A DNA stretch of 64,000 nucleotides from Batillaria attramentaria (GCA_018292915.2 JACVVK020000391.1:225001-289000); one strand, 5' to 3'; shown: positions 22,735-35,268, numbered from the stretch's first letter. The notes: generated by a model from the sequence alone, not told the origin. Numbers and translations: made by a program.

Positions 22735-22926
22735 AAATATGAAAAATAAATGCAATTCTGAATTCCCAAATTTAAAGAGCTGAGCTGACCCTTCGCACCA
22801 CGTGATTGTAATGTGTTTATGTCCAGTGTGTGAGAGAATGCGTGTGATTCACGTGAGCATGCGTGTTGGGTTCAGTTCGCGGTGCTTTGAGCCGATTCAT
22901 GAAACTGGGAAAAGCGCCTATACAAG
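22735..22926 (+). mobile_element. SINE B, 3' half
   Basis: Starts within the body (CCAAATATGAAAAATAAATG) and runs to AAAGCGCCTATACAA. No tRNA-like head; 5'-truncated. Confidence 0.75.
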
Positions 22927-23494
22927 GAGATCGTCCGAGGACAGTGTAAAATTATGCCTATTTCTTATTTTCGCACGAACGACATGCAGTAAAATGTGGA
23001 TAATGTAAAGGCATGACCAAGACATCACTGCCGTTAATTTGTTTTACTTTTAATACATAATTCATTTTCTTGTAGGATGCAGAAAAACAACAACAAAATC
23101 TACTTTCTGTGCGGACTACATTTTGACTTTGAACTTACTAAATGTATTCATAAATTTGCTACGATTCCAATGTATGTTAATGATTTACATATCTGGATAC
23201 AAAAAGTGTGTACATCACAAAAAAAGATAGTTATGTTGTCAACAAGTGTAAAGACTATTTCATCACAGGATAACATCACAAAAGTACAACACCCTTACAA
23301 GTATCCTTAAATGGAGACAGAACGTAAAGGGATGTTGATATACCTGAATAAATAAAAAATTCACACCATTCGTGTTTACATAGATATGAAATATTCAGAA
23401 AAACACTGAAAGGACGGAATGTTCCTTCTATTCTCCATGGAAAGCCTTGTCTATGCTGCACAATATTCACGTTATAAATATTTGTAAAGAGGAG

Positions 23495-23676
23495 TACAGT
23501 AGAACCTCTTTTGGGTGACCACCCCTTTGGGAGACCACCTGTCTGTGCAGACCAATGTTACAATGATACTGGGTTGCACTTCTTCACTGTCTGAAGTTTC
23601 TTTTGGGTGACCACCTCTCTTGTAAGACCACTCTTGTCTGGCCAAAGAGTGGTCGCCCAAAAGAAGTTGTACTGTA
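23495..23676. mobile_element. Pogo/Tigger-like MITE G, copy 1
   Basis: TACAGTAGAACCTCTTTTGG at the left, inverse CCAAAAGAAGTTGTACTGTA at the right. TA at each outer edge matches the TA target of Tc1/mariner-pogo elements. The interior has repeated GGTGACCACC and GAGACCACC motifs. No ORF. Confidence 0.85.
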
Positions 23677-25274
23677 ATTAACATTCATAGTGATACAAGT
23701 GTAACTACTGTGTGAATAAAATACAAAGTATTGTGTAGAAACTGCTGCTAAAATGAGGAATTTACTGCTCACAGTCACTCATAAATAAAATCCTCACCTT
23801 CCTAACTTTATAATCATGTGCTAGACGGTAACAGTTGCAAACTGACAAAACGCAAAACAGGATATCACTTGCCACCATTACAAAATACTCACACAGGATA
23901 CATATTTTGCCCCCCCCGCCCCCTGTTTTTTTGTGTTTTTTTTTCATTATTACTTTCTTCTCTCTCTCTTGATGCAATACCAGCACAAAAGCAAAATACC
24001 TGACCACAACCTTGCTGCATTCACGGAAAACTGAAAGCATAACGATGAGTATCACAGATGACGACAAGAGAGGTAAAAGAGACGTACTGGAAAGCTTAAT
24101 GGAGCAAGAATAGAACGCATCACAATGTCTGCCTACACCAGATGTGCAGCATCAAGAGCCAATAAGCAAGAGCTATCTTCAATAGTATGTGTTGAGGTGT
24201 GAACAATCTCGGGACAGTCTGAGCTGTCCTGGAGCACAGTGGTGACTGACCACAATATATCACCACATGGTCCCAAAGTCACATCTGACTGATGAACCCT
24301 GATTCTGTGGACTTGTTGGAAACGGGACTCACTAAACACAGTAGAATCTGCCACCAAGGTGAACTGGGCTCAGCTGCATGGGTGTTCTTAGCATGCCGAA
24401 AGTTTGCTTAGTGTCACGTTCACGAGCTTTGCAAAAACTGGCATTGCACGGCTAAACTTACAGGCCACCCTCCGAACATTTGAATGTATTTTTTAGTCTC
24501 TTCCCAGGCGTAGGAGCTTGTGTAATTGCGCAGCTTGTTTCAAGGTATGGTTTTACACAAGACAGTGAATCGTGCAGTCCACCAAGTTGCACTTTGAAGA
24601 TATTTCAGGAAGGAGAGAATTTTCTGAGACAGAAACAACCCTTTTGACGAGTACGATGATTTTCCATCTTCCTCGCAGCAAAGACGATGGATCCGCTATG
24701 CTATAGTGTGTGCGCGCATGAGAGAGAGAGAGAGCGCGCATGAGAGAGACAGAGAGAGAGAGAGACAAGGATGACATTAATTGCATCCAAAGCAATGACA
24801 AAACTTACGTTTTGTTCCTGTGATTTAAGAATCTGACGTCAGTTTTGCGCAGTTCTTCTAATTCTCATTGGCACGCGGAGGGTCTTAGCAAAGGCAGATA
24901 TGTTCAAATTTTACGCACGCCAAAGAAATTGGCCCCTGGCCGATAGCAGCCTATAACTAGCTCTTCCTTACTGGTTCTAACTAGTACACACTTTAGATTT
25001 TGAAGTAGTGGGCCTGAGTGAAGATGTACCCTCAGATACGATTTTATCTATCTGTAAACACTCAGATATGATTTTATCTATCTGTAATCAGGTGCAAAAC
25101 AGCAAAACATAATTCACAGCCATCATAAGGTCACTGTACGCATTAGCCTGTGAGACACTCTCCCTTATTTACTGCGGAGCTTACCTTCACAAAGCAGACG
25201 GCAAACCTTAAGTCAAAACTTTCCCTTTGTTCAGAATGGTCACACAAATGCGATAGCTCTAGGAATGAACCAAG

Positions 25275-25422
25275 CCATTCACCATCAAGGAATTCTGGTA
25301 CAGCTCTATTTTTGAGAATAGAGCTGTACCAGAATTCCTTGATGGTGAATGGGAAATGGGAAATCAGTTTTATCCCGCACTATTTTTGAGAATAGTGCGG
25401 GATAAAACTGATTTCCCATTTC
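25275..25422. repeat. Two abutting perfect hairpins with the same loop
   Basis: Hairpin 1: perfect 36-bp arms 25275-25310 and 25317-25352, loop TTTGAG (25311-25316). Hairpin 2: perfect 32-bp arms 25353-25384 and 25391-25422, loop TTTGAG (25385-25390). There is no base between them. The stems differ in sequence except the innermost CTATT/AATAG, so both share the core CTATTTTTGAGAATAG. They lie 185-332 bases past the stop codon of the minus-strand coiled-coil gene, so they may be in its 3' UTR. Confidence 0.97.
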
Positions 25423-25606
25423 TCCTGTGCCATTTAGAAAACTGACTTACACCCACATCCCACAGTGATGGCGAATTGTATATTGCCTGCATGAGACATT
25501 ATTTGCCTGGCACAAACACTTTCTTCTATGAGTTTGCTGACAAGTGCGGACAACACTGTAAAGTCAGACACCAAAACATCTGGAATTTTCTGTGGGGTTT
25601 GGATGG

Positions 25607-27202
25607 TCACAGGTGAAGTTTGCTGCGAGGCGTCGTGGTCTGAGCCATCGTGGAAGACAATGTGCGCATGCTCTCCGCCAGTCGCCCAAACTCCTCCCAC
25701 TTCTGCGACTGGGCGCTGAGCTCCAAGGTTTTCTGGTACTCAGTTTGTTTGAGGCGTGACTCCAGTGTGGCCATTTCTCCGCGCAGCTCGATGATCTGTC
25801 TGTCTTTGTCTTCAATCTGCACAAAAACACAAACTTTCAATTCATACAACCAGTATACAGTCCTTTTCAGGAATTTTTTTTTTCTGAATTATTATTATCA
25901 TTTTTCTTGCTTTTTTGTGCGTGTGTGAAACTGATTTTTCTGCAGAATCAAAGTTTTGACAAGCACAAACCTACCAAAAGGCAGCAGCAGACATCTTTTA
26001 GCCCTGGTAACAGTATAAGTCCCAGCACATGAGTAAAATGGAAGAAAATTCATTTCCAACAGCCGAAAGACAAGTGATAAAGAGAAGTAGTCAAAGATTA
26101 TATTGACCAGGTCCACAGCTCATATCAGCTGTTTGAGAACCAAGCTGCTTGAGAAGTGAGTATTCTGCAGATAAGCCCATATGGAAATATGTTTTGAGTT
26201 TTTCAAAAAAAAAAACATTTCAAGGCAGAAACTGATGTCAAAAAGCCATAACCTGCTTCTGGCAAAAAGTGGACAACACAAAATCCCCTGTGATAATTAA
26301 TTTCTCTACTGATGTGTTAGTTGTACCTTTTTCTGCAAATCGGCCACATGTTCAACCAGCAGCACCTTGTCACGCTTGAGCTGCGTCACTTCTGCCTCAG
26401 TGGCCTTCTGCAGCCCCTCAAGTTCAGTGATGCGTGACTGATTTGTGTTGAGACGTCGTTCTGCAGTGCTGCACGCAGTCTCTTTATTTGTCAGCTGCAA
26501 AAAAAAGTGCTCAGTTAAGTTTTAATTTCCAAATCAATGATCTGATAAAGAATGGAACAAGCGCTTGTTCAGGCTGGTTGTTGGACTAACACCAACAGGG
26601 CGGTTTCCGCTTACCCTCTGTGCTATAGGGACTCACCTAAATCTAAGCCAAGATCTAAATCGATTGGCAGGCAAAGCAGTATGTGGGCTGTTTTCACTAG
26701 CGCATCGCAGTCAGCTCAAGGTGTGTCGGTATGAAAGATTTTAAACGAATCTGACACAACAACAGAGGTGACATCATCTGACAATTCTCGACAACACACC
26801 TGTTCCAGATACTGTTTGCTGCGATCCTGTTCGTGCTTGAGCTGTTCCCGGAGCTTGTCAAGTTCCAGCCGGAGTGCTCCTTCCTTGTCACGAAGCCCTA
26901 CCATCTCGCTGATGCTGGTGGCGTGTCGCTGGTCGTTACTCTCCCTTAGTCCCTTCTCCTGGACATTGTGTGAGACATCAGTGTATTGTCAAGGGAAGGG
27001 ATAATAACCAAAAGGACGCTTCCAGATCATGGATTCATCGCAAGCAGAAGGAACAGAAGCGCCCCCCCCCCATATAAAGGAACTAACTAAAAATAAAATA
27101 AAAATAAAAAAATCTAATCTATACCCTAATAATCTAGAAAAATAAAAAAATACAAAATAAAAATTCAGATCCTAGGCCATATTGAAATATGATTAAGAAA
27201 GG

Positions 27203-27289
<87 letters not shown>

Positions 27290-28216
27290 CAACACAAACA
27301 AAACAAGAAAATAAAAAATTCTGTCTGCAACATTTCACGCTGCTTTCTACAGTATATCCCATTTTAGGTGACCACCCCTTTGAGAGACCATCTGCCTTTG
27401 TAAACAAGACACTGGGCTTAATTTCTCATTGTCTAAAACCTCTTCAGGGCAACAGCCTCTCTTTTAAGACCACTTGCATCTGGCCACAGTGGTGGTCGCC
27501 CCAACCAGATCCTACTGCGTACTGACCCTCTCCAGCTGTTTCTGCAGCTCCAGGACCTGCTGGCTGAGACTGGCATTCTCCCGCACCAGGTGTGAGCTGT
27601 CTTCGTTAATCTTGTCGCGCAGGTAACGATCTTTGTCAGCGCTCATCTCCGTCTCCTTCAGCTTCTGACGCAGGAATCGGATCTCATCCTGACGAACATG
27701 AGTATCAAGTGTGTATGATGCGTCAGCAGGTATAAAGACTTTTTGGATTGAAATCATACTTAAATTTTTTTTTTACAACAATGACACTATTTTCAATAAG
27801 TTTTGAAAGAGGATGACAAAAATTATAGCTCGATAGGCAATGCTAGATTTTACTTTCGATCGTAAATGCCTGAAGTTAGTGACATGACAATTTACAATTA
27901 AAGAAAGAAGTTTGATGCAGGTTGGGGAATTAACAGACGAAAAATTCTACGTTTGTGTCCAAAAGAAATGTTTATATTTAATAAGAATGCAAAGAAAAAG
28001 CAGGGTTGGTCAGGAAAGTCTTTAAAAAAAAAAAAGTAAATAAAAAATATAATTTCTGACCCGCAGATCCTGAGTGACCTTGTCCTGGATCTGAACCGAG
28101 CTGCTGTAGTACTTATCCTCCACCTCACGCAGCTGCGTTTCCATGGATACCAGCTCAGACCGTTTCTCCTCCAAGGCCAGCTGAGTGAGATTGTGCTGTT
28201 CAATGCGCTGCTCAAG

Positions 28217-28250
<34 letters not shown>

Positions 28251-29393
28251 ACATCTTTACAACAGAGGCTGGCAACAGGCAATAGAAATGGAGTATGCGA
28301 AGACAAAAGTGCTCTTCGAGGAGAATTATCTCGGGTGCAAACTCTTGCTTTTCCAGACATGTCACTTTTCTCTCAGCAAACACACTTGAGGACTTGAAAC
28401 AAATTTTCAGCTTTGATCTAACTAAAACCTAAACACTACAGAACCAATTAAGTTTGCTCTGGTACTGTAGTTGGCCTCTCGTCATCACAAGAAAAATACA
28501 AAATCTATGTACAAAGTCAACCTACCTGAGCTTTAAGTGTTTGAATCTTCGTCTCCGCATTTTTCAGCGCCACAGCACTCTTGTCTACAGAGGATTTTGC
28601 TTCCAACAGCTGACCATCTTTCCGCGACAGTTCTCGTTCCAGCCGATCTTTCTCCGTCTTCAAGGTCACAACTTCGTCCATGAGTAGCCGTTTATCCTTC
28701 ATACGTGCCTCTGGTCACAGAAAGGCAGGACAACATTAATAACCAGACACTTAGCACTCTTGTATGCGGAGGATTTTCTTTTAACAACTGATCATTTTTT
28801 TTATCGACAGTTGTAAAAGTGTGTTGAAGAACGTGAGAAATTCAGATTAATTGACATGGTATGTATTGAGAAACTTTTCTTCTTTGCCAAAACAGCATTA
28901 TTCACCTTCTGCAGGAGTTTCAGAACTGTGCCACTTCAGGACTGGGCTATTTGACAACTGAGCCACTTCAGAGCTGAACCATTTGAGATTCGAGCATATT
29001 ACAGATTCTGATCAATTTGAATATTTTTCAACACGGGTTTTATTTGAGCAAAAAATAATCTTAAGGCAAAATTTGATTGTTGCAACAATGGAATTCACTG
29101 AAAAAAAAAAAAATTATGGGCTCCCTTGTAAAAAAATACATAGCCTCACCCTCGACCTCTCTCAGCTGTTCCTCAAGTCTCTGTTTCTCGGCTGCAATAA
29201 TACTGATGCTGGAATCTTTTCTTTGGATTTCCACGGACATGCCATCCATCTCTGACTGCATTAGCTAGTTGACATGAGAAAAGAAAAGACAAATGAAAAA
29301 CTGAAAAGACAAACTACAGCATTGTGTGTATGCATCTGTGTGTTAATTTGTGTGTGAGCGTTAATTTGTGTGCGTGTCTGCGAGCGAGTGTGA

Positions 29394-29443
<50 letters not shown>

Positions 29444-30614
29444 CAGCAGTGCAAAGCAAAAATGGCAAATACCCTGAGTTTGGACAGCATGCGGTCCGCC
29501 TCTTGCACCATCTGAGGGTGCATCTCCGTTGCTTTCCGTGCCTGTTCCCGTCTGCGCCACAGTTAAGGATCATACTCATGCCTCATTCAGCCTCTTTAGC
29601 CAAGCACACACAAAATGTGAAAATCTTGTACAGATCTAAATTTTGTATAGATCTCCAATGCAGACAGACAAAGCTGAAGTACTGTTTTCTTTATCGTATT
29701 TATACAGGTATATTTATACATCATCTGCTGGAAAGACCACCATAAATTTTGTTTTAAGACAACACATGTGTGAACATGGGATGGAGCAGGGCTTTAAATG
29801 GTCAGTCATCCAAAGTGGAGGAAAAGTGCGCAGTGACAAAGTGGCAAAGACACAAGCTTGCGTCTGAAAGACAGACACGTCATGCTAGGGGTGTCTGGGG
29901 ACATGCTCCAAGCCCCCCCCCACCCCCCCCCACCAACACTTTTTAAAGACTAAAATCTGTGCAGTTTGGTGCATTTTGGTGTGATTTTCAAAGGAGTAAA
30001 CACTTTTTGGGAGGAAGTCTTTTACACTTAAAACTAAAATCTGTGCAATTTCGTGTGTTTTGGTTTTTTGTTTCTAAGTGCTTCATAAAAGGAAAACACT
30101 TTTTGGAAGAGGAAACTTTTTACCAAAAAGTGGAAATCTACCAAAAGGCATAAGATTTTTAGCCTTGATAGAGGTAACTCACAGAAACCAAAAGCATTAT
30201 TATTATTATACACTGTAAAAGGATACAAGTAGTTGGCCTCCAGTTCCAAGAAATACACCTGCTGTTGCAAGTTCCGGATGTACTCGGCTTCAATGCCTGA
30301 CAGCTCACCTGCTTTACCTCCCTTGCTGTTGTAAATATGTACAACAAAAATTATGAGATTATGACAGGAAATCAATCACACAAGCAGATCTCTTACAGAA
30401 GTAGATTACTTATCTCAAGCTTTCTTTATAAAATCTTCATTGCTCAAAATCGCCAGTGTTGAAATTTTAACAATATCAATAAAGATGAAAAAAAAACAAA
30501 CTTGAAAACACTAATAATACACTCTGCAAGATATAAAAGTAAATCAAACATAAAGTAGGGTGTAGCCCCAAAACTTAGATCTAACACAAAGGGAGATCAT
30601 TTGCAGAGAAAATA

Positions 30615-30654
<40 letters not shown>

Positions 30655-33600
30655 GAAAAAAACCTTCTGTGAGAAGCAAACATCCATCCGAACAGCAAAC
30701 ACAAAATACGCAAACCTTTTCGAACTGAAATCTGCCATGTTGCCTGTGCTTTTTCGGAGGTTGTTCATTTCAGGCAACTTCTTCTGCGATGTGCGACCCA
30801 CGTCAGTCAGGTATGAGCCTGAAATTAAAGACGGCGAAAATGTGGAGAATAATATGTAGTCCCCCACACCTAATATGATGATGGAGACTTGATACAGCGC
30901 ACGGCTCCACCCTAACTGAGTGCTCACGGCGCTTAGGGAGAGGTTTTGAAAGGAAAAATAGTGGAAAAAGAAAAAAAGAAAAAAAAAAAGCTGCAGATGA
31001 TTACTAGCGTGAGGCACTGAAGAGATGAGTCTTCAGGCGCTTCCGGAATGCTGTAATGCTGACTGCCTCCTTCACTGTCTCAGGGCGAGAGTTCCACAAT
31101 TTCGGCACTGCATTTTTGAAGGACCGTGCACCATGCCTCTTCTTACCGGTGCCGTCAGTTTTTATATAATGTATCTCTAAAGACAGTGTAAACTGCCTTT
31201 TAACACGAGGTCTGTTCAGTTCATTTCAAGAAGGTATCTCTGTGCTCAGAAAAGCCCCTATCAGGGCGTAAAACTGTCCATGGCCTAAAGGGAGGTGAAT
31301 TGTGTAGCATTTAGTGACAAAGTGGCAAAACTACGAGCCCGCGTCTGCTGTAAGGTTAGGGGTGCTCCCGCTGCTTTGCTTTTAAAATCTGACTAAAATC
31401 AAATTGGTGCATGTACAAGTTGGTGCATTTTTGGCATGATTTTAAGTGCTTCAGAGGAAGAAACGTCAGGGGGGGGGGGGGGGGGGATTTTTAGACATTA
31501 AACTAAAATCTATGCAATGTGGTGCGTGCTGGCGTGATTTTAAGTGTTTCTGAGAAGGAAACACACTTTTTGGGATGAGGAAAGTTTTTAGCCAAAGGTG
31601 GAAATCCACCAAAAGGTGGAGGATTTTTAGCCCTGCCATGTACATCCCACTCCATCTCTCAGTTACATGTATTTCCCAAGTGTTAGCTTTGACTGAGTTT
31701 AAGACTGTTCCAATGCTGGTTTGGCTCACGCAGACCCTGTCCTGCCCTCATCATCTAGCACCTCTTTGAACGCCTCTGCTCCACAGAGAAGTCTGTGGAA
31801 TGATGACTGAAACTTTGCTTATGCAACATACATCTTAGACTTCTTCTTTGATATCTGCATTACTAGTATGATATACTTTTTTTATAGTCTAGTATCCCTT
31901 TCTGGAAAACTAGTCTTGCTTTTCCCCAAGGGAAGTGTCACGACAAGGCAGCACCACTCACCTATTTTTTCATTCTGCTGGTGGAGGAACCAACTTAGAA
32001 AGTGTGACACTCTTCAGGCGTTAACACAGAGAACGTTCTTCACTGGGAAGATACATGACTGACTATACGTTGCACTTGAATGATCACTCAGCATGGACGA
32101 TCACTCAAAATGACTCATGCGTTATTTAACTACAATGCATGATCTTGCTAACCTATCTGAGATCCTAATTCTACAAAAAGGGTGGCCGACTTTCCCAATA
32201 CTTTCAGAAAAATTAATTTGACCCCTGCATCATAATAACCACCATCTACAGCTTTCACAAAAATTTCAGTCTAGAACCCTGACTGTTGCCAGTGTTGTGT
32301 TGAACAGAATTCTGACACAATGTATGTAAGAAGAGTTACTGGATACTAACACTCAGTTGGTACAGTTCGCCCGTTGGGGGAGGGGGGGGGTGCAAATCTA
32401 TACCACTCATGCGCAGGAGGGGCAAATAAACCCCAGTCGTCCACTAACGGGGGCGACTGTATCCCCGCAACGCGGGATGGGGTGCAAATATACTCCGGGG
32501 TCTGGTGAGGTGAAGTCACGTGGCTGCTGACTTCTTTCTACGACTTTACTGCATGTGAAATACAGTATCAACAGCATCGACTGGAATACATTTGCACCCC
32601 CCTAACGGGTGAACTATACCAACTGAGCGATACTAACAAGCAGGCAAAGGTATCGTGAAAATCATCTGGAGATTTTAAAATTTTAAGAAGCCATCAACAG
32701 GAGCAAATCTGTTGAAACATATGTATGTATGTATATTATTACACTAAAGACAGATCTGACCCATACTGATCATAGTGGAATAAAAGTTAGTCCAAACCAG
32801 CACAAACATATAGACATGAAAAATCTGTGCCGTTAGCAATTATATGTGCAACAGGCAAGCATACAGTCACTCATACAAGTTTAATAATATTGATATTAGC
32901 CACACAGCAAGCCAGTAAAATATTTACACTGCTTTGCAGTACAGTAAGTTATTGGCAGAAGACATTGTGAGTGACTCTACGCACGTTTTAAATCTCATTA
33001 AGAGACATAAGACTGTTACTGCATCAGTTTCAATCGCACTGGGATCGAGCTGTGGTGGTCATGTGACAGGGGAGGTAAGCTGATAGTAAATTTGGCGTAG
33101 GGCGGCAAGAACTGTATTTAACTGCCCCCAGTGTCTCTCGTGCCAGAACAGTATGTATAAAGTGGTTCAACAGTGAGTGAGTAACCACTGCAGAGTGAGC
33201 ACAACACAACTCTTTATCTGCATGTTTTTGAAACAGATTTTTGTTGTGTGGAGTCAGTGAGTGTGTGCATGTAATTTCAGGCTTTGAGCCAGCATCTTGT
33301 AATACTGCGCTACAGAAAAGCCATGTATTATTCTATTATGATGTACACTACAAGAAGTGTGTACCATTAAATTAACCCTTTCAGCCCTGAAGAACGTCAA
33401 TAGCAATAACGCTCTCTGCCTGGGAGTTTTTCCAAGTGTGCTAGATCTAAAGCTGGGCTCTTGCATACAAAACCCTATTTCTCAAGAAGTATTGGATCCA
33501 TCCTATAGGGGAATCTTTCACTGTGCAGAGCGTATGAGAGTCGGTCACATGCACGCATGTTATATTTAGGGTCTGCGAAACCGTGATACGGTGGCAGGGC

Positions 33601-33970
33601 TGAAAGTGTTAAAACATGCGCAACATCTGTGTACCTTTAAATCAGACTGTGCACTACTAAGTGTGTAGCTTTATTATCAGAACGTGCACTACTTGTCTAT
33701 ATCTTCATATCAAAACTTGTGCTACATGGGTGTACCTGCGTGTTTCACGATGGTGACTCGCGACGGGGATGGGCTGCGAGAACGGAGGGAGGTGCGACCA
33801 AGAGCCCCAGGGGAGGGACTGCGTGACCTCAGTTTTGGTGTGGGCTGGCTCTGAGACAAGGGATTACGACCTTCTTTTCCACTCGGGCTCGGGGACCTCA
33901 GGGAACGCCGCCATTCATGAACATCTGGCGTCTGCACCCCCACTGGTTCTGATATTTTATCACCCGACAT
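25607..33970 (-). CDS. Long coiled-coil protein with Arg-Ser-Pro-rich N-terminus (family not identified)
   Basis: Eleven exons in transcript order: 33736-33970, 30716-30818, 30227-30325, 29473-29551, 29150-29264, 28526-28710, 28061-28216, 27527-27688, 26800-26958, 26327-26494, 25607-25816. Every junction is GT/AG and phases match, giving 556 residues. Residues 1-78 are basic and disordered, with repeated RSPSPS/RSRSPSP motifs that suggest phosphorylation. Next come GSYLTDVGRTSQKKLPEMN and then AEYIRNLQQQVYFLELEANY, which looks like a conserved signature. From about residue 115 to 530 the chain is heptad-like Leu/Glu/Lys/Gln-rich coiled coil with no proline breaks. There is no signal peptide or membrane segment. 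Such proteins are commonly cytoskeletal, centrosomal or ciliary, but this is inference only. The start ATG at 33970 is the first in frame; 5' non-coding exons cannot be excluded. Transcribed divergently from VPS11. Confidence 0.85.
25935..26130 (+). repeat. Dispersed repeat family L, copy 2
   Basis: Intronic copy (last intron of the coiled-coil gene) matching 22340-22535 through ATGAGTAAAATGGAAG and AAATTCATTTCCAAC. Confidence 0.6.
27206..27285. repeat. (CA)n microsatellite, intronic
   Basis: About 80 bp of uninterrupted CA repeats between coiled-coil exons 8 and 9. Confidence 0.95.
27348..27521. mobile_element. MITE G, copy 2 (degenerate), beside a splice donor
   Basis: Diverged ends (CTACAGTATATCCCATTTTA and GCCCCAACCAGATCCTACTG) and the same internal GGTGACCACC, GAGACCA and TGGCCACAGTGGTGGTCG blocks as copies at 23495 and 47889. 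Its right end lies within 6 bp of the donor of coiled-coil exon 8 (exon edge at 27527). Confidence 0.7.
29397..29441. repeat. (GT)n microsatellite
   Basis: About 45 bp of GT repeats, 30 bp from the donor of coiled-coil exon 4 (edge 29473), so pyrimidine/purine-rich sequence directly flanks that splice site. Confidence 0.95.
29805..30170 (+). repeat. Dispersed repeat family M, copy 1
   Basis: Shares GTGACAAAGTGGCAAA, ACTAAAATCTGTGCA, TTTTAAGTGCTTC-like and TGGAAATCTACCAAAAGG blocks with 31310-31642. Each copy also contains an internal duplication of the ACTAAAATC...GTGATTTT segment. Intronic. Confidence 0.7.
30617..30651. repeat. (CA)n microsatellite
   Basis: About 35 bp of CA repeats in coiled-coil intron 2. 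Confidence 0.95.
30880..31150 (-). mobile_element. LINE 3' end with ORF2 C-terminus
   Basis: Minus-strand frame reads GARSFKNAVPKLWNSRPE, then AVSITAFRKRLKTHLF and stops at 31006-31004. The APxLWNxLP ... FKxxLKTHLF pattern is standard at the C-terminus of jockey/CR1-like LINE ORF2. A T-rich 3' UTR with CCCTAAGCGCCGTGAGC and GGTGGAGCCGTGCGCTGTA follows. The same UTR motif recurs at 55495-55560. Confidence 0.75.
31310..31642 (+). repeat. Dispersed repeat family M, copy 2
   Basis: Second intronic copy with GTGACAAAGTGGCAAAA, AACTAAAATCTATGCA, GATTTTAAGTG and GGAAATCCACCAAAAGG, interrupted by a poly-G run of about 17 (31470-31486). Confidence 0.7.
32351..32628. mobile_element. MULE-like MITE E, copy 3
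   Basis: ACTCAGTTGGTACAGTTCGC at the left and GAACTATACCAACTGAGC at the right, flanked by a perfect 9-bp direct repeat GATACTAAC (32342-32350 and 32629-32637). It lies in intron 1 of the coiled-coil gene. This is the copy with an exact duplication. Confidence 0.9.
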
Positions 33971-35268
33971 TTTCTTCCGTTATCAGCTTTCAATCAAGTT
34001 TATACTGAGCACCGAGATGTTGAGAGATGTGTCGCACACGTTAGCAACAGTAGAAAGGTGACGATGCTGTGACTAGTCTCTCCACTTGCCCTCTGTAAAA
34101 TTAAATGATCAAGCTGTTGTCTACAGCCAAGTTTCTTGGAACCCTGTGTCAGCTTAGGAAAGAATGAACAGTTTCTAGTATATACAGGAGTGGGATACCA
34201 AGAAAACCCTACCTCAAAACAACAAAACATGAAAAAGCCCCCCAAAACCAAAAACAAATATCATAAAAAACACCCTCCCAGAACCACACCTCAGCACTTA
34301 ACTAGCTCACGAAAAATGCACAAACTAATTCACATCATGCACTGTTAGCAATCCATAACCAGTTAAGCTTCATGACGAGTCCTTCACCAATAAACAGTGA
34401 CATGCAAAGTGAGCATCAACAATGCTCTCATCTTAAGTTCAATCAGACTTACTCTTTCGGAAGAATTTCAGGTTATGCAACAATTACTTATGACGAAACA
34501 AGTTTGATCAAAAGTGTGCATACCTGCTTAGGTCGTAACCGGCAATCTCATTATTTTTATGATTCGTTAAGGCTGAACAATATTTCAAGTGCACCATAAT
34601 TTTTTTGCAGCTGTGTGTTTAATAATTTTAAAGTTAGTTGATACTTCCCCTGTAAACATACATTCGCTTTATTTTAGCTACAAGTACATATAGTGCATTG
34701 ATAAATTGCACACTACTGTTTACAAAGGTGTAAAAGTACTAGAATGTAGATGGAAAACGGGTGTACCAAAATCGGGACAACTGCTAAAGATATGAAATGA
34801 TGGCGAGTTACAGCAGAGACATAGATAGATTCACACGTCAAGAGTTGCAAGAAAACAGGAATTTGTGCACTACATATCTTTCGCAGCAGACCCAAAGCTC
34901 ATCCACATGGATTACAACCGTGCAAGCAACAATGCCTGTCCCTTGCACACATGCAGATACTAACCCCCAAGGTATTTCGGAGACGATCTAAGGCTGGAAA
35001 CCTTAGTAAAAGTCGATGCAGTACGTGACATTCTACTGCAAAAACTGCACGAAAAGCAAGTCTCGACGCGAGTTCGCGCGTGCGGTGTTGACAACCAACT
35101 ATGTAGAGCTACCAAGTCACTTTCGCTTTCAATTCTTTTATTATTCACTATGAGCTGCATATTAGTCACATTTTAATATTTTATAAACTCTCATTTACGA
35201 TGATTTTGGAAGTGCACTGCTTCATCATATTCGAAACTAATTATTAAGCTTTGCATTCATTTTCCAAA
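33971..35268. promoter_or_regulatory. Divergent intergenic region between coiled-coil gene and VPS11
   Basis: The two start codons face away from each other, 1.3 kb apart, so both promoters must lie here or in untranslated exons. No TATA box or CpG-rich block is evident. CAAAATGGCG overlaps the VPS11 start and matches the YY1-type AANATGGCG motif common at TATA-less housekeeping promoters. No transposon was recognised, unlike the flanking introns. The promoter role is inferred from gene orientation. Confidence 0.45.

Larger units (their letters stand above)
22200..25274. other. Intergenic, no supported gene
   Basis: Besides family L, the SINE B half, the GT tract and MITE G, this is AT-rich single-copy-looking sequence. 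It has a purine GA/GCGC stretch at 24718-24765 and a duplicated 32-bp block at 25032-25090. No exon with matching splice phases was found. Confidence 0.5.

Noticed and set aside
24289..24335. Second hammerhead candidate (CTGATGA ... GGAAAC)
   Set aside because: The sequence between the two core boxes cannot form stem II, and no suitable cleavage triplet pairs with it.
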